A stretch of DNA of 64,000 nt from Luteimonas sp. RC10 (GTDB lineage: Bacteria > Pseudomonadota > Gammaproteobacteria > Xanthomonadales > Xanthomonadaceae), in the NCBI RefSeq assembly GCF_014192745.1, contig NZ_JACHYJ010000001.1, positions 496,001 to 560,000 of the forward strand. Direction: 5' to 3'. Shown here one piece after another: positions 10,901 through 19,316 of the stretch. The notes beneath the pieces are model-generated. The model made no database searches, was not told the DNA's origin, and saw nothing but the letters and a program-made list of their open reading frames with translations. Within the stretch, counting starts at the first letter, position 1, and every line of letters begins with the position of its first letter. Both the position numbers and the translations under genes were made by a program.

Positions 10901-11163
10901 TGGAAGCCAGCCGCCTGCGCCTGCGGCCGATCGTCATGACCTCGGTCGCGTTCATCGCCGGCACCGTGCCGCTGGTGCTGTCCACCGGCGCGGGCGCAGA
11001 AGTCCGTTCGATCACCGGCATCACCGTGTTCGCCGGCATGTTGGGCGTCACGCTCTTCGGCCTGTTCTTGACGCCGGTGTTCTACGTCGCGATGCGCAAG
11101 CTCGCGAACCGGCCGCTCGTCTCGCACGCACCGGTCGCGCCCGTCGCACCGGCCCATTCCTGA
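7993..11163 (+). CDS. RND multidrug efflux pump, HAE1 (MexF/AcrB) family
   Basis: Proton-driven inner-membrane transporter of 1056 residues with 12 predicted membrane helices and two large periplasmic loops. The hallmark TM4 motif GIVVDDAIVVVENVER carries the proton-relay aspartates near residues 408-409, and the TM10 lysine lies near 946 in LMGLACKNAILIVEF. The N-terminus (SRFFIDRPIFA) is typical. The start is GTG at 7993, eight bases after AAGGA. It is nearest in feel to MexF/BpeF-type pumps, whose known substrates include chloramphenicol, trimethoprim and quinolones; substrates here are not shown by sequence. Confidence 0.95.
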   Translation: MDFSRFFIDRPIFAAVLSILIFAGGLIAMPLLPIGEYPEVVPPSVVVRTVYPGANPKVIAETVATPLEEAINGVEDMMYIKSVAGSDGVLQLTVTFKPGTDADDAAVRVQNRVAQAQARLPEDVRRQGVTTQKQSPVFLMVVHLTSQDGRYDSLYLRNYMRLHVKDEIAKIAGVGDAQVFGGGDYAMRLWLDPDKIAARGLTAGDVVRSVREQNVQVSAGQLGAEPMPNGSDFLLPINAKGRLETVEEFGDIVLKAGSDGELVRLADVARIELAAGDYTLRARLDGKNAAAIGVFQAPGANALEIRDGVVATMERLRPSLPPGVEIQSIYDTTIFVRDSIKSVVTTLIEATLLVVLVVILFLQTWRASIIPLLAVPVSIVGTFAVLYLLGYSINTLTLFGLVLAIGIVVDDAIVVVENVERHIELGASPLEAAHLAMREVSGPIIAIALVLCAVFVPMAFLTGVTGQFYKQFAVTIAISTVISAINSLTLSPALAAKLLQPHGAPKDRLTRLIDRAFGWVFRPFNRFFQRNSERYEGAVSRSLGRRGVVFVVYAVLLAGAALMFKIVPAGFIPVQDKMYVIAGVKMPEGASIERTDAVLKRMAALASEVDGVASEIAFPGLNPLQFTNTPNNGVVFFTLDPFSERSRSAEEITAELNQKFSTIQEGFTFAFMPPPIQGLGNGSGWSLFVEDRTRLGYGELQAAVQAFQAAAMQTPGLGYPISSYQANVPQLDAEVDRVKAKAQGVPLTELFDTLQTYLGSAYVNDFNMFGRTWQVIAQADGPFREDVADIAALRTRNAAGEMVPVGSMVNVRQTYGPDPVIRFNGYPAADLLGDADPRVLSSGEAMAKVTELAGQVLPNGMGIGWSDLSYQQSNQSGAALVVFPLAVMLAFLVLAALYESWSLPLAVILIVPMTLLSALFGVWLAGGDNNVFVQVGLVVLMGLACKNAILIVEFARELEMQGKDIITSALEASRLRLRPIVMTSVAFIAGTVPLVLSTGAGAEVRSITGITVFAGMLGVTLFGLFLTPVFYVAMRKLANRPLVSHAPVAPVAPAHS

Positions 11164-11184
11164 TCCCCCGCTAGGAGTTGCTCC

Positions 11185-11937
11185 ATGTCCGTTTCCGATT
11201 CCCGCATCGCACTGGTCACCGGCGCCACCCGTGGCATTGGCCTGGAGACCGTGCGCCAGCTCAGCACTGCCGGCGTGCACACACTGCTGGCCGGTCGCGA
11301 TCGCGACCGCGCGGTCGAAGCCGCGCTCAAGCTGCAGGCCGAAGGTCTGCCGGTCGAAGCGATCGCGCTCGACGTCACCGACGCCGCCAGCATCGCCGAG
11401 GCCGCGAAGACGATCGAGGCACGCCACGGCCGTCTCGACATCCTGGTCAACAACGCGGGCATCGTTGCCGACGACCCGACCCAGGGCACCACCGGCCAGT
11501 CGCTCGACACCTGGCGCACGACGTTCGAGACCAACGTGTTCGGCCTGATCGCGACCACGCAGGCGCTGCTGCCGCTGCTGCATAAGTCCAAGGCGGGCCG
11601 GATCGTCAATGTCTCGAGCCTGCTCGGCTCCATCAGCCAGCACCAGGACCCAGCCTCCTTCATCTACGACATGAAAGGCATACCGGCCTACAACGTGTCC
11701 AAGACCGCGGTGAATGCGTGGACCGTACACCTGGCGCACGTGCTCAAGGAGGCCGGCATCAAGGTCAACACCATCCATCCGGGCTACGTGCGCACCGACA
11801 TGAACAAGGCGGGCGACGAGCAGAACGGCGAGCTTGAGGTCGTCGACGGCGCGCGCACCAGTGTGCGGCTCGCGCTGATCGACGACGACGGCCCGACCGG
11901 TGGCTACTTCTACTTCGACCAGGCACTGCCATGGTGA
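11185..11937 (+). CDS. Short-chain dehydrogenase/reductase in the efflux operon
   Basis: Classical SDR of 250 residues. The NADP-binding loop TGATRGIG is at about residues 12-19, NNAG near 89-92, the catalytic serine in NVSSLLG, and the YNVSK tyrosine-lysine pair follows. It resembles carbonyl reductase-like SDRs. GGAG precedes the ATG at 11185 by a few bases. Its end overlaps the start of the outer-membrane channel gene by seven bases, so it is a true operon member between pump and channel. It might detoxify a carbonyl compound that the pump also exports; this is inference. Confidence 0.92.
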   Translation: MSVSDSRIALVTGATRGIGLETVRQLSTAGVHTLLAGRDRDRAVEAALKLQAEGLPVEAIALDVTDAASIAEAAKTIEARHGRLDILVNNAGIVADDPTQGTTGQSLDTWRTTFETNVFGLIATTQALLPLLHKSKAGRIVNVSSLLGSISQHQDPASFIYDMKGIPAYNVSKTAVNAWTVHLAHVLKEAGIKVNTIHPGYVRTDMNKAGDEQNGELEVVDGARTSVRLALIDDDGPTGGYFYFDQALPW

Positions 11938-13397
11938 CGCGCCCGCTCATCGCCACCCTGGCCGCGGCGTTGCTCGCCGCCTGCGCCGTCGGCCCGGACC
12001 ACGTGCGTCCCACGATGGCGGTGCCCGAGACCTTCGGCGTGCAGGCGCCTGTGACCGATACGGCAGCGGCGGCGCCCGTCGCCGCACCGGCCGACGGCGC
12101 CTTCTGGCAGGCCTTTGGCGACCCGCAGCTCACCGCGCTGGTCGACGATGCGCTGACGGCCAACCACGACCTGCGCATCGCACTCGCCCGCTTCGACCGC
12201 GCCAACGCCTTGCTGCGCAACGCGCGCTTCGACCAGTGGCCGACGATCGACGCCAGCGGCCGGGCGACCAGCAGCCGGGCCAGCGCCGACCAGGCACCGG
12301 GCGTCCCGCGTGCCGCACGCGACAGCGACGCCTTCGAGGCCGGCATCGGCGCAAGCTGGGAACTCGACCTGTTCGGCCGCGTGCGCCGCGGCGTCGAGGC
12401 CGGCCGTGCCGAAGCGGCGGCGAGTGCCGACGACCTGCGCGCCTTGCAGGTGGCGATCGTCGGCGAGGTCGCGACCGCCTACCTCGACCTGCGCGGCCTG
12501 CAGGAGCGGCTGCGCGTGGCGACCGAGAATGCCGGCAACCAGCAGCACACGCTGGCGCTGGTCGAGGCTCGCCGCAACGCCGGCCAGGACAGCGACTTCG
12601 ACAGCGCGCGCGCTTCCGCGCAGGCGGCCTCGACCGCATCGCGGATCCCGGCGCTGGAGGCCGAGATCGCGGTCGCGATCCATCGCATCGCGGTCCTGAC
12701 CGGGCGCACACCCGACGCCCTGCGCGATGCCCTTAGCGCCGCGCGCGATCTGCCCGCCGTGCCGCGCGCGATCGATCCCGGCACGCCGGCCGACGTGCTG
12801 CGGCTGCGCCCGGATGTCTCGGCCGCCGAGCACCGGCTGCACGCCGCGACCGCGCGCGTGGGGGTGGCGACCGCCGACCTGTTCCCGCGGCTCACGCTCG
12901 GTGGCCTGATCGGCAGCCAGGCCGGCGAAGTCGACGCGCTGTTCAAGCGCGACAGCGAGACCCGGCTGGTCGCCCTCGGCATCGACTGGTCGTTCCTCGA
13001 CATCGGCCGCGTGCGCGCCCGCATCGCTGCGGCCGACGCCGACGCCGAGCTGGAACTGGCGCGCTACCAGCAGACCGTACTGCGCGCGCTCGAGGACACG
13101 GGCAACGCGCTCGCACGCTTCGATCGCGCGCACGACGAGGACGTCGAACTCGAACGCGCCGCCCGCGACAGCGCCCGCGCCGCCCGGCTGGCCCGCATGC
13201 GCTTCGAAGCCGGCGCGACCGGACTGCTCGACGTCCTCGACGCCGAGCGCACGCAGTTGCAGGCAGAAGACGCCTTCGCCGCAGGCCGAACCCGTACCGC
13301 CACCGGCGCCGTGGCCCTGTACCGCGCACTCGCCGGCGGCTGGCCGCAGTCGCTCCCGCAACGCGAGTCCCTCGACACACAGGTCTCGCAACGCTGA
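11931..13397 (+). CDS. Outer-membrane efflux lipoprotein, NodT/OprM family
   Basis: TolC-like channel of 488 residues completing the tripartite pump. The signal peptide has a lipobox with cysteine at 18 (LLAAC). The product shows the duplicated OEP domain with long Ala/Arg/Glu helices and the family motifs WELDLFGRVRRGVEAGRAEA, IPALEAEI and LRLRPDVSAAEHRLHAATARVGVATADLFPRL. It overlaps the SDR gene by seven bases. It is the last gene before the repeat array, whose first hairpins could end the transcript. Confidence 0.95.
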   Translation: MVTRPLIATLAAALLAACAVGPDHVRPTMAVPETFGVQAPVTDTAAAAPVAAPADGAFWQAFGDPQLTALVDDALTANHDLRIALARFDRANALLRNARFDQWPTIDASGRATSSRASADQAPGVPRAARDSDAFEAGIGASWELDLFGRVRRGVEAGRAEAAASADDLRALQVAIVGEVATAYLDLRGLQERLRVATENAGNQQHTLALVEARRNAGQDSDFDSARASAQAASTASRIPALEAEIAVAIHRIAVLTGRTPDALRDALSAARDLPAVPRAIDPGTPADVLRLRPDVSAAEHRLHAATARVGVATADLFPRLTLGGLIGSQAGEVDALFKRDSETRLVALGIDWSFLDIGRVRARIAAADADAELELARYQQTVLRALEDTGNALARFDRAHDEDVELERAARDSARAARLARMRFEAGATGLLDVLDAERTQLQAEDAFAAGRTRTATGAVALYRALAGGWPQSLPQRESLDTQVSQR

Positions 13398-13489
13398 CCT
13401 GCCTCGACGCCCCTGTCCGATTGCAGGAACGTCCATCGCTCGAAGGACGCTCGGCACACCGTCCGCTTGCAGAGGAGATCGGTGCCATG

Positions 13490-14226
13490 GGCGCCGGGTG
13501 GGGAAGGGCGTCCACGCAGTCTCTTCCGGATCCCCGTCCGCGACCCGCTCGGCCCCCACCCAACCCTCCCCCGCAATGCGGGGGAGGGCTCAGGTCCGCC
13601 GCGCCGGTGACATGAAGTCGGCAGCCCATGCGCGCGTCACCGTCGGCACCCATGCGCGCGCATCACACCTCCCCCGCGTGCGGGGAGGTCGGCGCCACCG
13701 GCGCCGGGTGGGGGCGCGGGCTTTTTCGCAGTCGCTTTCCGCATAGCCCCCGCGACCTGCTCGGCCCCCACCCAACCCTCCCCCGCAATGCGGGGGAGGG
13801 CTCAGGTTCGGCGCACCGGTGACTGAAGTCGGCAGCGCATGCGCGCGTCACCGTGTGCGGCACCCATGCGTGCGCATCACGCCTCCCCCGCGTGCGGGGA
13901 GGTCGGCGCCGCCGGCGCCGGGTGGGGGCAGGGCTTTTACGCAGTCGCTTTCCGCATCCCCCCGCGACCTGCTCAGCCCCCACCCAACCCTCCCCCGCAA
14001 TGCGGGGGAGGGCTCAGGTCCGCCGCACCGGTGACATGAAGTCGGCAGCCCATGCGCGCGTCACCGTGTACGGCACCCATGCGCGCGCATCACACCTCCC
14101 CCGCGTGCGGGGGAGGTCGGCGCCACTGGCGCCGGGTGGGGGCAGGGCTTTCATGCAGCCCCTTCGGAGTGCCGCTCCGCAGCCGCTCGGCCGCACCCAA
14201 CCCTCCCGGCAAGGCGGGGAGGGCAC
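13490..14226. repeat. Tandem array of ~212-bp hairpin repeat (about 3.5 copies)
   Basis: This gap between two convergent genes (13398-14233) has no gene. The word CCCCCACCCAACCCTCCC starts at 13553, 13765 and 13977, exactly 212 bases apart, with a degenerate fourth copy near 14190. Each unit holds a near-perfect palindrome with 12-bp arms (CCCTCCCCCGCA and its complement around one base) and, in opposite orientation, a second hairpin ACCTCCCC...GGGGAGGT joined to a GGCGCC-GGCGCC hairpin and GGGTGGGGG. A related element is at 41737-41772. Arms differ slightly among copies. It probably works as a bidirectional terminator; reading frames through it are spurious. Confidence 0.9.
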
Positions 14227-14233
14227 GCAACGC

Positions 14234-16141
14234 TCAGCCCAGCAGGACGCGGTTAAGGCGCTGCACGAAGGCAGCCGGGTCGGGCAGCGGCGCACCGGCC
14301 GCGATCTCGGCCTGTTCGAGCAGCAGCGTGGCCAGGTCGGTCGCCTTCGCCTCGTCGGCCTCGGCCTCGATCCGCTGCAGCAGCGGGTGTTGCGGATTGA
14401 TCTCCAGCGTCGGCTTGCTGTCGGGGATCGCCTGGCCGGCCTCACGCAGCAGACGCGCCAGGTGCGGCGCCATCTCGTAGTCGGCCAGCGCCAGGCACGA
14501 GGGCGAGTCGGTCAGGCGCGCAGAGACGCGCACGTCGCCCACGCGGTCGCCGAGCAGGCCCTTGAGCCGCTCGATCAACGGCGCCGCAGCCTTCGCCGCT
14601 TCCTCCTGCTTGGCCTTGTCGGCAGCGTCGAGCGGCAGTTCACCCTTGGCGACGTTCTTCAGCGACTTGCCGGCGTACTCGTGCAGATGGCCCAGCATCC
14701 ACTCGTCGATGCGATCGAACATCAGCAGCACCTCGATGTCCTTCGCACGGAAGGCCTCGAGTTGCGGGCTGCCGGCCGCGGCGGCGTAGCCGTCGGCGGT
14801 GATGTACCAGATCGTGTCCTGGCCCACGGCCATGCGGCCGACGTAGTCGTCCAACGACACGGTCTGCGCGGCGCCCTCGCCCTTGGTCGAGGCGAAGCGC
14901 AGCAGCTTGGCGATGCGTTCGCGGTTGGCGGGGTCTTCGACGATGCCTTCCTTGAGCGTATTGCCGAAGGCCTTGTAGAACGCGGCGAACTTGTCGGCAT
15001 CGTCGCGCGCGAGCTTCTCGATCAGGTCGAGCACGCGCTTCACGCACGCGCCCTTGATGCGTTCGAGCTGACGGTTGTGCTGCAGCAGCTCGCGGCTGAC
15101 ATTGAGCGGCAGGTCGTCGGCATCGACGACGCCGCGCACGAAGCGCAGATAGTTCGGCAGCAGCTCCTCGGCCGCGTCCATGACGAACACGCGCTTGATG
15201 TAGAGCTTCAGGCCCTTGCGCTCGTCGCGCCCCCCCATCATCAGATCGAACGGCGGCTGCGAAGGCAGGTACAGCAGCGTGGTGAAGCTCTGGCTGCCCT
15301 CGACGCGGTTGTGGGTCCACGCAGCCGCATCGTTGAAGTCGTGGCCGAGCGCCTTGTAGAAGGCCTGGTAGTCCTCGTCGGAGATCTCGGACTTGGGCTT
15401 GGTCCACAACGCCGAGGCGTCGTTGGCGGTTTCCCATTCCGGCGCGGCGTCGGCCTTGGCCGCGTTCTCGTCCGCTGCGTCGTCGGCCGACGACGGCGCG
15501 TCCTTGGGCATGCGGATCGGGAACGCGACGTGGTCGGAGTACTTGCGCACCAGCGAGCGCAGCTTCCAGCCGTCGAGGAACTCGTCCTCATCCGCCTTCA
15601 GGTGCAGGATCACGGTGGTGCCGCGCTCGGGCAGCGTGACGGCTTCGAGCGCGTACTCGCCGCGCCCGTCGCTCTCCCACTTCACGCCGGCCTCGGGCGC
15701 GGCACCGGCATGGCGGGTGAGCACGGTCACCCGGTCGGCGACGACGAAGGCCGAATAGAAGCCCACGCCGAACTGACCGATCAACCGGGCATCGGCCTTC
15801 TGCTCGCCGCTCATCGCTTCCAGGAACCGGCGCGTACCGGAGCTGGCGATGGTGCCGATATTGGCGACCACGTCGTCGCGGGTCATGCCGATGCCGTTGT
15901 CGCGGATGGTCACCGTGCGCGCGGCCTTGTCCCAGCTCACATCGATATGCAGTTCGCCGGTCCCGGCCAGCAGCTCCGGGTTGGCGATCGACTCGAAGCG
16001 CAGCTTGTCGCAGGCGTCGGAGGCATTGGAGATCAGTTCGCGCAGGAAAATCTCCTTGTGCGAGTACAGCGAGTGCGTCACCAGGTGCAGCACCTGGGCG
16101 ACTTCGGCTTCGAACTTACGGGTCTCGGTGGTGGCGGTCAT
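14234..16141 (-). CDS. htpG: Molecular chaperone HtpG (bacterial Hsp90)
   Basis: Cytosolic ATP-dependent chaperone of 635 residues. The N-terminal GHKL ATPase domain shows FLRELISNASDACDKLRF, IRDNGIGMTRDDV and IGQFGVGFYSAF; the middle domain has KLYIKRVFVMD and RGVVDADDLPLNVSREL; the C-terminal dimerisation domain ends in QRLNRVLLG. The start at 16141 (MTATTETRKFEAEV) is chosen by homology; the frame stays open upstream without further family similarity. A heat-shock-like promoter lies just upstream. It is convergent with the efflux operon across the repeat array. Confidence 0.97.
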   Translation of the reverse strand: MTATTETRKFEAEVAQVLHLVTHSLYSHKEIFLRELISNASDACDKLRFESIANPELLAGTGELHIDVSWDKAARTVTIRDNGIGMTRDDVVANIGTIASSGTRRFLEAMSGEQKADARLIGQFGVGFYSAFVVADRVTVLTRHAGAAPEAGVKWESDGRGEYALEAVTLPERGTTVILHLKADEDEFLDGWKLRSLVRKYSDHVAFPIRMPKDAPSSADDAADENAAKADAAPEWETANDASALWTKPKSEISDEDYQAFYKALGHDFNDAAAWTHNRVEGSQSFTTLLYLPSQPPFDLMMGGRDERKGLKLYIKRVFVMDAAEELLPNYLRFVRGVVDADDLPLNVSRELLQHNRQLERIKGACVKRVLDLIEKLARDDADKFAAFYKAFGNTLKEGIVEDPANRERIAKLLRFASTKGEGAAQTVSLDDYVGRMAVGQDTIWYITADGYAAAAGSPQLEAFRAKDIEVLLMFDRIDEWMLGHLHEYAGKSLKNVAKGELPLDAADKAKQEEAAKAAAPLIERLKGLLGDRVGDVRVSARLTDSPSCLALADYEMAPHLARLLREAGQAIPDSKPTLEINPQHPLLQRIEAEADEAKATDLATLLLEQAEIAAGAPLPDPAAFVQRLNRVLLG

Positions 16142-16172
16142 GACGGTCCGTGTGGCGTGTTGCGAGAGCGCC

Positions 16173-16201
16173 GATATTGGTCTGCTCGCGGCGGAATCAA
16201 G
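16173..16201 (-). promoter_or_regulatory. Candidate sigma-32 promoter of htpG
   Basis: On the minus strand CTTGATT (complement of 16195-16201) is followed after 14 bases by CCAATATC (complement of 16173-16180), close to the heat-shock pattern CTTGAAA-N13/15-CCCCATNT, and ends 31 bases before the htpG ATG. htpG is a standard sigma-32 target in other proteobacteria. Confidence 0.4.
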
Positions 16202-16304
16202 CCGCCCGGGCATCGCGCGCGCCCTCGCTGGACCGCACTTGCGTCCAGCCGGGCCGTGTTGACTCGCTAAACCGGCGTTGAACGCTCCAGAACGGTCAAA
16301 ACCT

Positions 16305-16327
16305 GAATTCGCCACTCTCACGAATTC
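16305..16327. promoter_or_regulatory. Inverted repeat upstream of TonB-dependent receptor
   Basis: A perfect dyad GAATTCG-N9-CGAATTC lies about 100 bases before the receptor ATG in the divergent htpG/receptor gap. Its size suits a dimeric repressor or activator. It is not a Fur box. No local regulator gene is present. Confidence 0.4.
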
Positions 16328-16428
16328 TTCACATTAACGAGATCTTAACTGCGCCAACCGTCCCCGGCAGCGCTGCGGGCCGGCGCATTCCCCCCTTTTG
16401 CCCCTTTGCATACAGGACGCCCGTTGCC

Positions 16429-19206
16429 ATGACTCCGTTCACTCGCCGCGCGCCACGCCGCCATGCGCTCGCCATCTCGATTCCCCTTGCGCTGGCGGCC
16501 ATCGCGCTGCCGCTGCAGGCCGCTGCCCAGCAGAGCACCACCACGCTCGACCGCATCACTGTGACCGGTTCCAACATCCCGCGCACCGATACCGAGACCG
16601 CCTCGCCGGTGCAGGTGATCTCGCGCGAGCAGATCGATCGCACCGGCAAGACCACGGTGGGTGAGTACCTGCAAAGCCTGGCGATCGATGGCGCGGGTTC
16701 GGTGCCCAAGAGCTTCGGCAACGGCTTTGCCGGTGGCGGCGCGGCGATCTCGCTGCGCGGTCTGGGCGCCGGCTCGACGCTGGTGCTGCTCAACGGCCGT
16801 CGCATGGCGCCGTTCGGCCTGGCCGACGACGGCCAGAAGGTGTTCACCGACCTGAGCACGATCCCGCTCGACGCGGTCGAGCGCATCGAAGTGCTCAAGG
16901 ACGGTGCCTCGTCGGTCTACGGCTCGGATGCGATCGCCGGCGTCGTCAACGTGATCCTGCGCACCGATTTCACCGGCGCGGTGGCGACCGTGTCCTACGG
17001 CTGGTCGGGCGATGGCGGCGGCGACCAGCCCAAGGCCTCGCTGACCGCGGGCACCGGCAGCCTGACCGAGGACGGCTACAACGCCTTTTTCAGCATCGAG
17101 GCCGCCAAGACCGATGCCATCCGGCTCTACGACCGCCGCGACCGCGACTGGATCGGGACCGGCGACACCCGCCGCTGGGGCTACGGCATCGGCGGCAACC
17201 TGCCCGGCCGCATCACCGGCGGCGGCACCGGCGCCGGCGCCAGCCCGAGTGGTGCGATCCAGAATCCGATCACCGGCCGATTCGAGTCGCTGCCCGGCTG
17301 CGCCGGCCTGTCGGACGTGACCCCGCAGGATCCGGCGGGCGGCTGCCTGTGGGACGTCGCCCGCTTCCGCGACCTGTCGCCCGAAGAGAAATACGTGAAC
17401 TTCTTCTCGCGCGCTGCCTTCGCAGTCGGCGACAGCAGCGAGCTGTACATGGAACTGGGCATCGCCAACAAGCAGACCGTGTTCCAGAACACGCCGTCGA
17501 GCGCGTCTGGCGCCTGGGGCTATCCGGGCGGCCCGGTCAACGCCTCCGACCCTGGCCCCGGCGCGGTCGTGCTCGGCCCGGACCATCCGGACAACCCGTA
17601 CCCCGGCACCGCAAACCGCCTGCGCTACGCCGCGTTCGACGTCGGCCCGCGCACGACCTACAACGACAGCCGCTTCATGCGCCTGCTGCTCGGCTTCAAG
17701 GGCACTGCCGGGGCCTGGGATTACGACGTCGGTTACCTGCACTCGGGCACCGACCTGACCAACGAGCGCACCGGCTTCCTGCGCTACAGCCACGTCAAGA
17801 CCGTGCTCGAGGACCCCAACAGTCCGGTCGGCTGGTGGCGCATCGGCGACGATGCCGGCCGCAACACCCAGGCACTGTACGACTACATCTCGCCACGCAT
17901 CCGCGCCACCGGCCGCACCCGCCTGGACATCATCGATGCCAAGGCCACGCGTTCGCTGGCCGATCTGGCCGGTGGCCCGCTGGGCCTGGCAGTCGGCGCC
18001 GAGTACCGCCGCCAATCGGTGCTGCTCACCCCGCAGACCTACACCGACATCGGCGACATCATCGGCCTGGGTTACTCGGCCTATGGCGGCGTGGAAAAGG
18101 TCTCCAGCGCCTATGTCGAGTTGCAGGCGCCGGTGCACGAGACCCTGGAACTGACCGGTGCGCTGCGCGTGGACAAGTACGACGGCGGCGAGACCTCGAC
18201 CACGCCCAAGGTCGGCGTGAAGTGGTCGCCCGCCGACTGGATCGCGCTGCGCGGCACCTATGCCGAGGGCTTCCGCGCCCCGAATCCGGCCGAGGCCGGC
18301 ACCGGCGGCCTGGCGGCCTTCAGCACCGCGGTCGACCCCGTACGCTGCGCTGCGCCGGGTCACGAGCCGCAGGACTGCGATGCCGGTTCGATCGCGCTGA
18401 TCACCTCGCCCAACCCGGACCTGCGGCCCGAGGAATCCAAGAGCACGACACTCGGCCTGGTGCTCTCGCCCTGGACCGGCGGCTCGCTCGCACTCGACGC
18501 ATTCCGCATCAAGCGCACCGACGAGATCTTCGGCGGCAGTGCCGACGCGGCGATCGCCGCCGGTGGTGCCAATGTGATCCGCGGCACCAACGTGATCCCG
18601 GGCACCCCGGGCAGCGGCTCGATCCTCGCGGTGCTGGTGGGCTACGAGAACGCCTCGTCGACGACCGTCGAAGGCTTCGACGTCGATCTCGAACAGCGGA
18701 TCGAGCTGGGCGATGCGGGCCGCCTGCGTCTGGACCTGCAGCTCACCCACATCAGCAAGTTCGAACGCGTCGACGTCGATGGCACGGTCTACGAGTTCGC
18801 CGGCACCCACGGCAACTGCGATGTGACCAACTGCATCGGCACCCCGAAGAACAAGGCCAACTTCGGCGCCACCTGGGAGATGGACCAGTTCGCGATCAGC
18901 AGCGTCGTGAACTGGCGCGACAGCATCAGCAACTTCTCGTATGAGGGCAGCGGCTGCGCGAACAGCTTCGCCAACGGCGACGATGCCCCCGGCGGCTGCA
19001 AGCTGGCCTCGTTCTACACCATCGACCTGTCGGCACGCTGGATGCCGACCGAGCACTGGGAAGTGTTCGGCTCGGTCGCCAACCTCACCGACCGCGTCGC
19101 GCCGCTCGACCCGCTGACCTACGGCGCCATCAACTACAACCCGATGGACTTCAGCGGCGCGATCGGCCGTTACTTCACGGTCGGTGCGAAGTTCAAGTTC
19201 AACTGA
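16429..19206 (+). CDS. TonB-dependent outer-membrane receptor
   Basis: A 925-residue receptor importing a siderophore, vitamin or carbohydrate with TonB energy. After a signal peptide (to about residue 35, LQAAAQQ) comes a TonB-box-like LDRITVTGS, then a plug domain with NGRRMAPF and VERIEVLKDGASSVYGSDAIAGVVNVIL, and a beta barrel rich in paired aromatics. The last residues are FTVGAKFKFN: the C-terminal aromatic is one position from the end. Xanthomonads carry many such receptors, often without a local operon; no transport partners flank it. Substrate unknown. Confidence 0.94.
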   Translation: MTPFTRRAPRRHALAISIPLALAAIALPLQAAAQQSTTTLDRITVTGSNIPRTDTETASPVQVISREQIDRTGKTTVGEYLQSLAIDGAGSVPKSFGNGFAGGGAAISLRGLGAGSTLVLLNGRRMAPFGLADDGQKVFTDLSTIPLDAVERIEVLKDGASSVYGSDAIAGVVNVILRTDFTGAVATVSYGWSGDGGGDQPKASLTAGTGSLTEDGYNAFFSIEAAKTDAIRLYDRRDRDWIGTGDTRRWGYGIGGNLPGRITGGGTGAGASPSGAIQNPITGRFESLPGCAGLSDVTPQDPAGGCLWDVARFRDLSPEEKYVNFFSRAAFAVGDSSELYMELGIANKQTVFQNTPSSASGAWGYPGGPVNASDPGPGAVVLGPDHPDNPYPGTANRLRYAAFDVGPRTTYNDSRFMRLLLGFKGTAGAWDYDVGYLHSGTDLTNERTGFLRYSHVKTVLEDPNSPVGWWRIGDDAGRNTQALYDYISPRIRATGRTRLDIIDAKATRSLADLAGGPLGLAVGAEYRRQSVLLTPQTYTDIGDIIGLGYSAYGGVEKVSSAYVELQAPVHETLELTGALRVDKYDGGETSTTPKVGVKWSPADWIALRGTYAEGFRAPNPAEAGTGGLAAFSTAVDPVRCAAPGHEPQDCDAGSIALITSPNPDLRPEESKSTTLGLVLSPWTGGSLALDAFRIKRTDEIFGGSADAAIAAGGANVIRGTNVIPGTPGSGSILAVLVGYENASSTTVEGFDVDLEQRIELGDAGRLRLDLQLTHISKFERVDVDGTVYEFAGTHGNCDVTNCIGTPKNKANFGATWEMDQFAISSVVNWRDSISNFSYEGSGCANSFANGDDAPGGCKLASFYTIDLSARWMPTEHWEVFGSVANLTDRVAPLDPLTYGAINYNPMDFSGAIGRYFTVGAKFKFN

Positions 19207-19228
19207 TCTTCCCGCAATCGGCAGGACC

Positions 19229-19255
19229 CGGACGCCCCGCTTGTCGGGGCGTCCG
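19229..19255 (+). terminator. Hairpin terminator after the TonB-dependent receptor
   Basis: An 11-bp perfect stem (CGGACGCCCCG at 19229-19239 with its complement at 19245-19255) around a 5-base loop, 23 bases after the receptor stop. There is no T-run, but the stem is strong and stands between convergent genes. Confidence 0.6.
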
Positions 19256-19316
19256 CATGTCTGCAATCACCAATCGAAGACGTGCGTCTGCACGCCGCAA
19301 CGAGCAGCCCTCCAGG

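Noticed and set aside
9616..11778. Long antisense open frame under the RND pump and SDR genes
   Set aside because: Same shadow effect; the translation is histidine/arginine/glutamine-rich and crosses two genes with strong motifs on the other strand.
13490..14226. CRISPR array
   Set aside because: Repeats are about 212 bp and near identical over the whole unit, with no short repeat/unique spacer pattern and no cas genes in the window.
13853..16270. Plus-strand open frame running from the repeat array through htpG
   Set aside because: It begins inside tandem repeats and continues antisense to htpG; no motif or ribosome site.
16345..19266. A 973-codon open frame antisense to the TonB-dependent receptor
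   Set aside because: Its translation is Arg/Ala/Gly/Val-rich without domain motifs; it is the expected shadow of a high-GC gene whose third positions are G or C. The receptor on the other strand has clear motifs.
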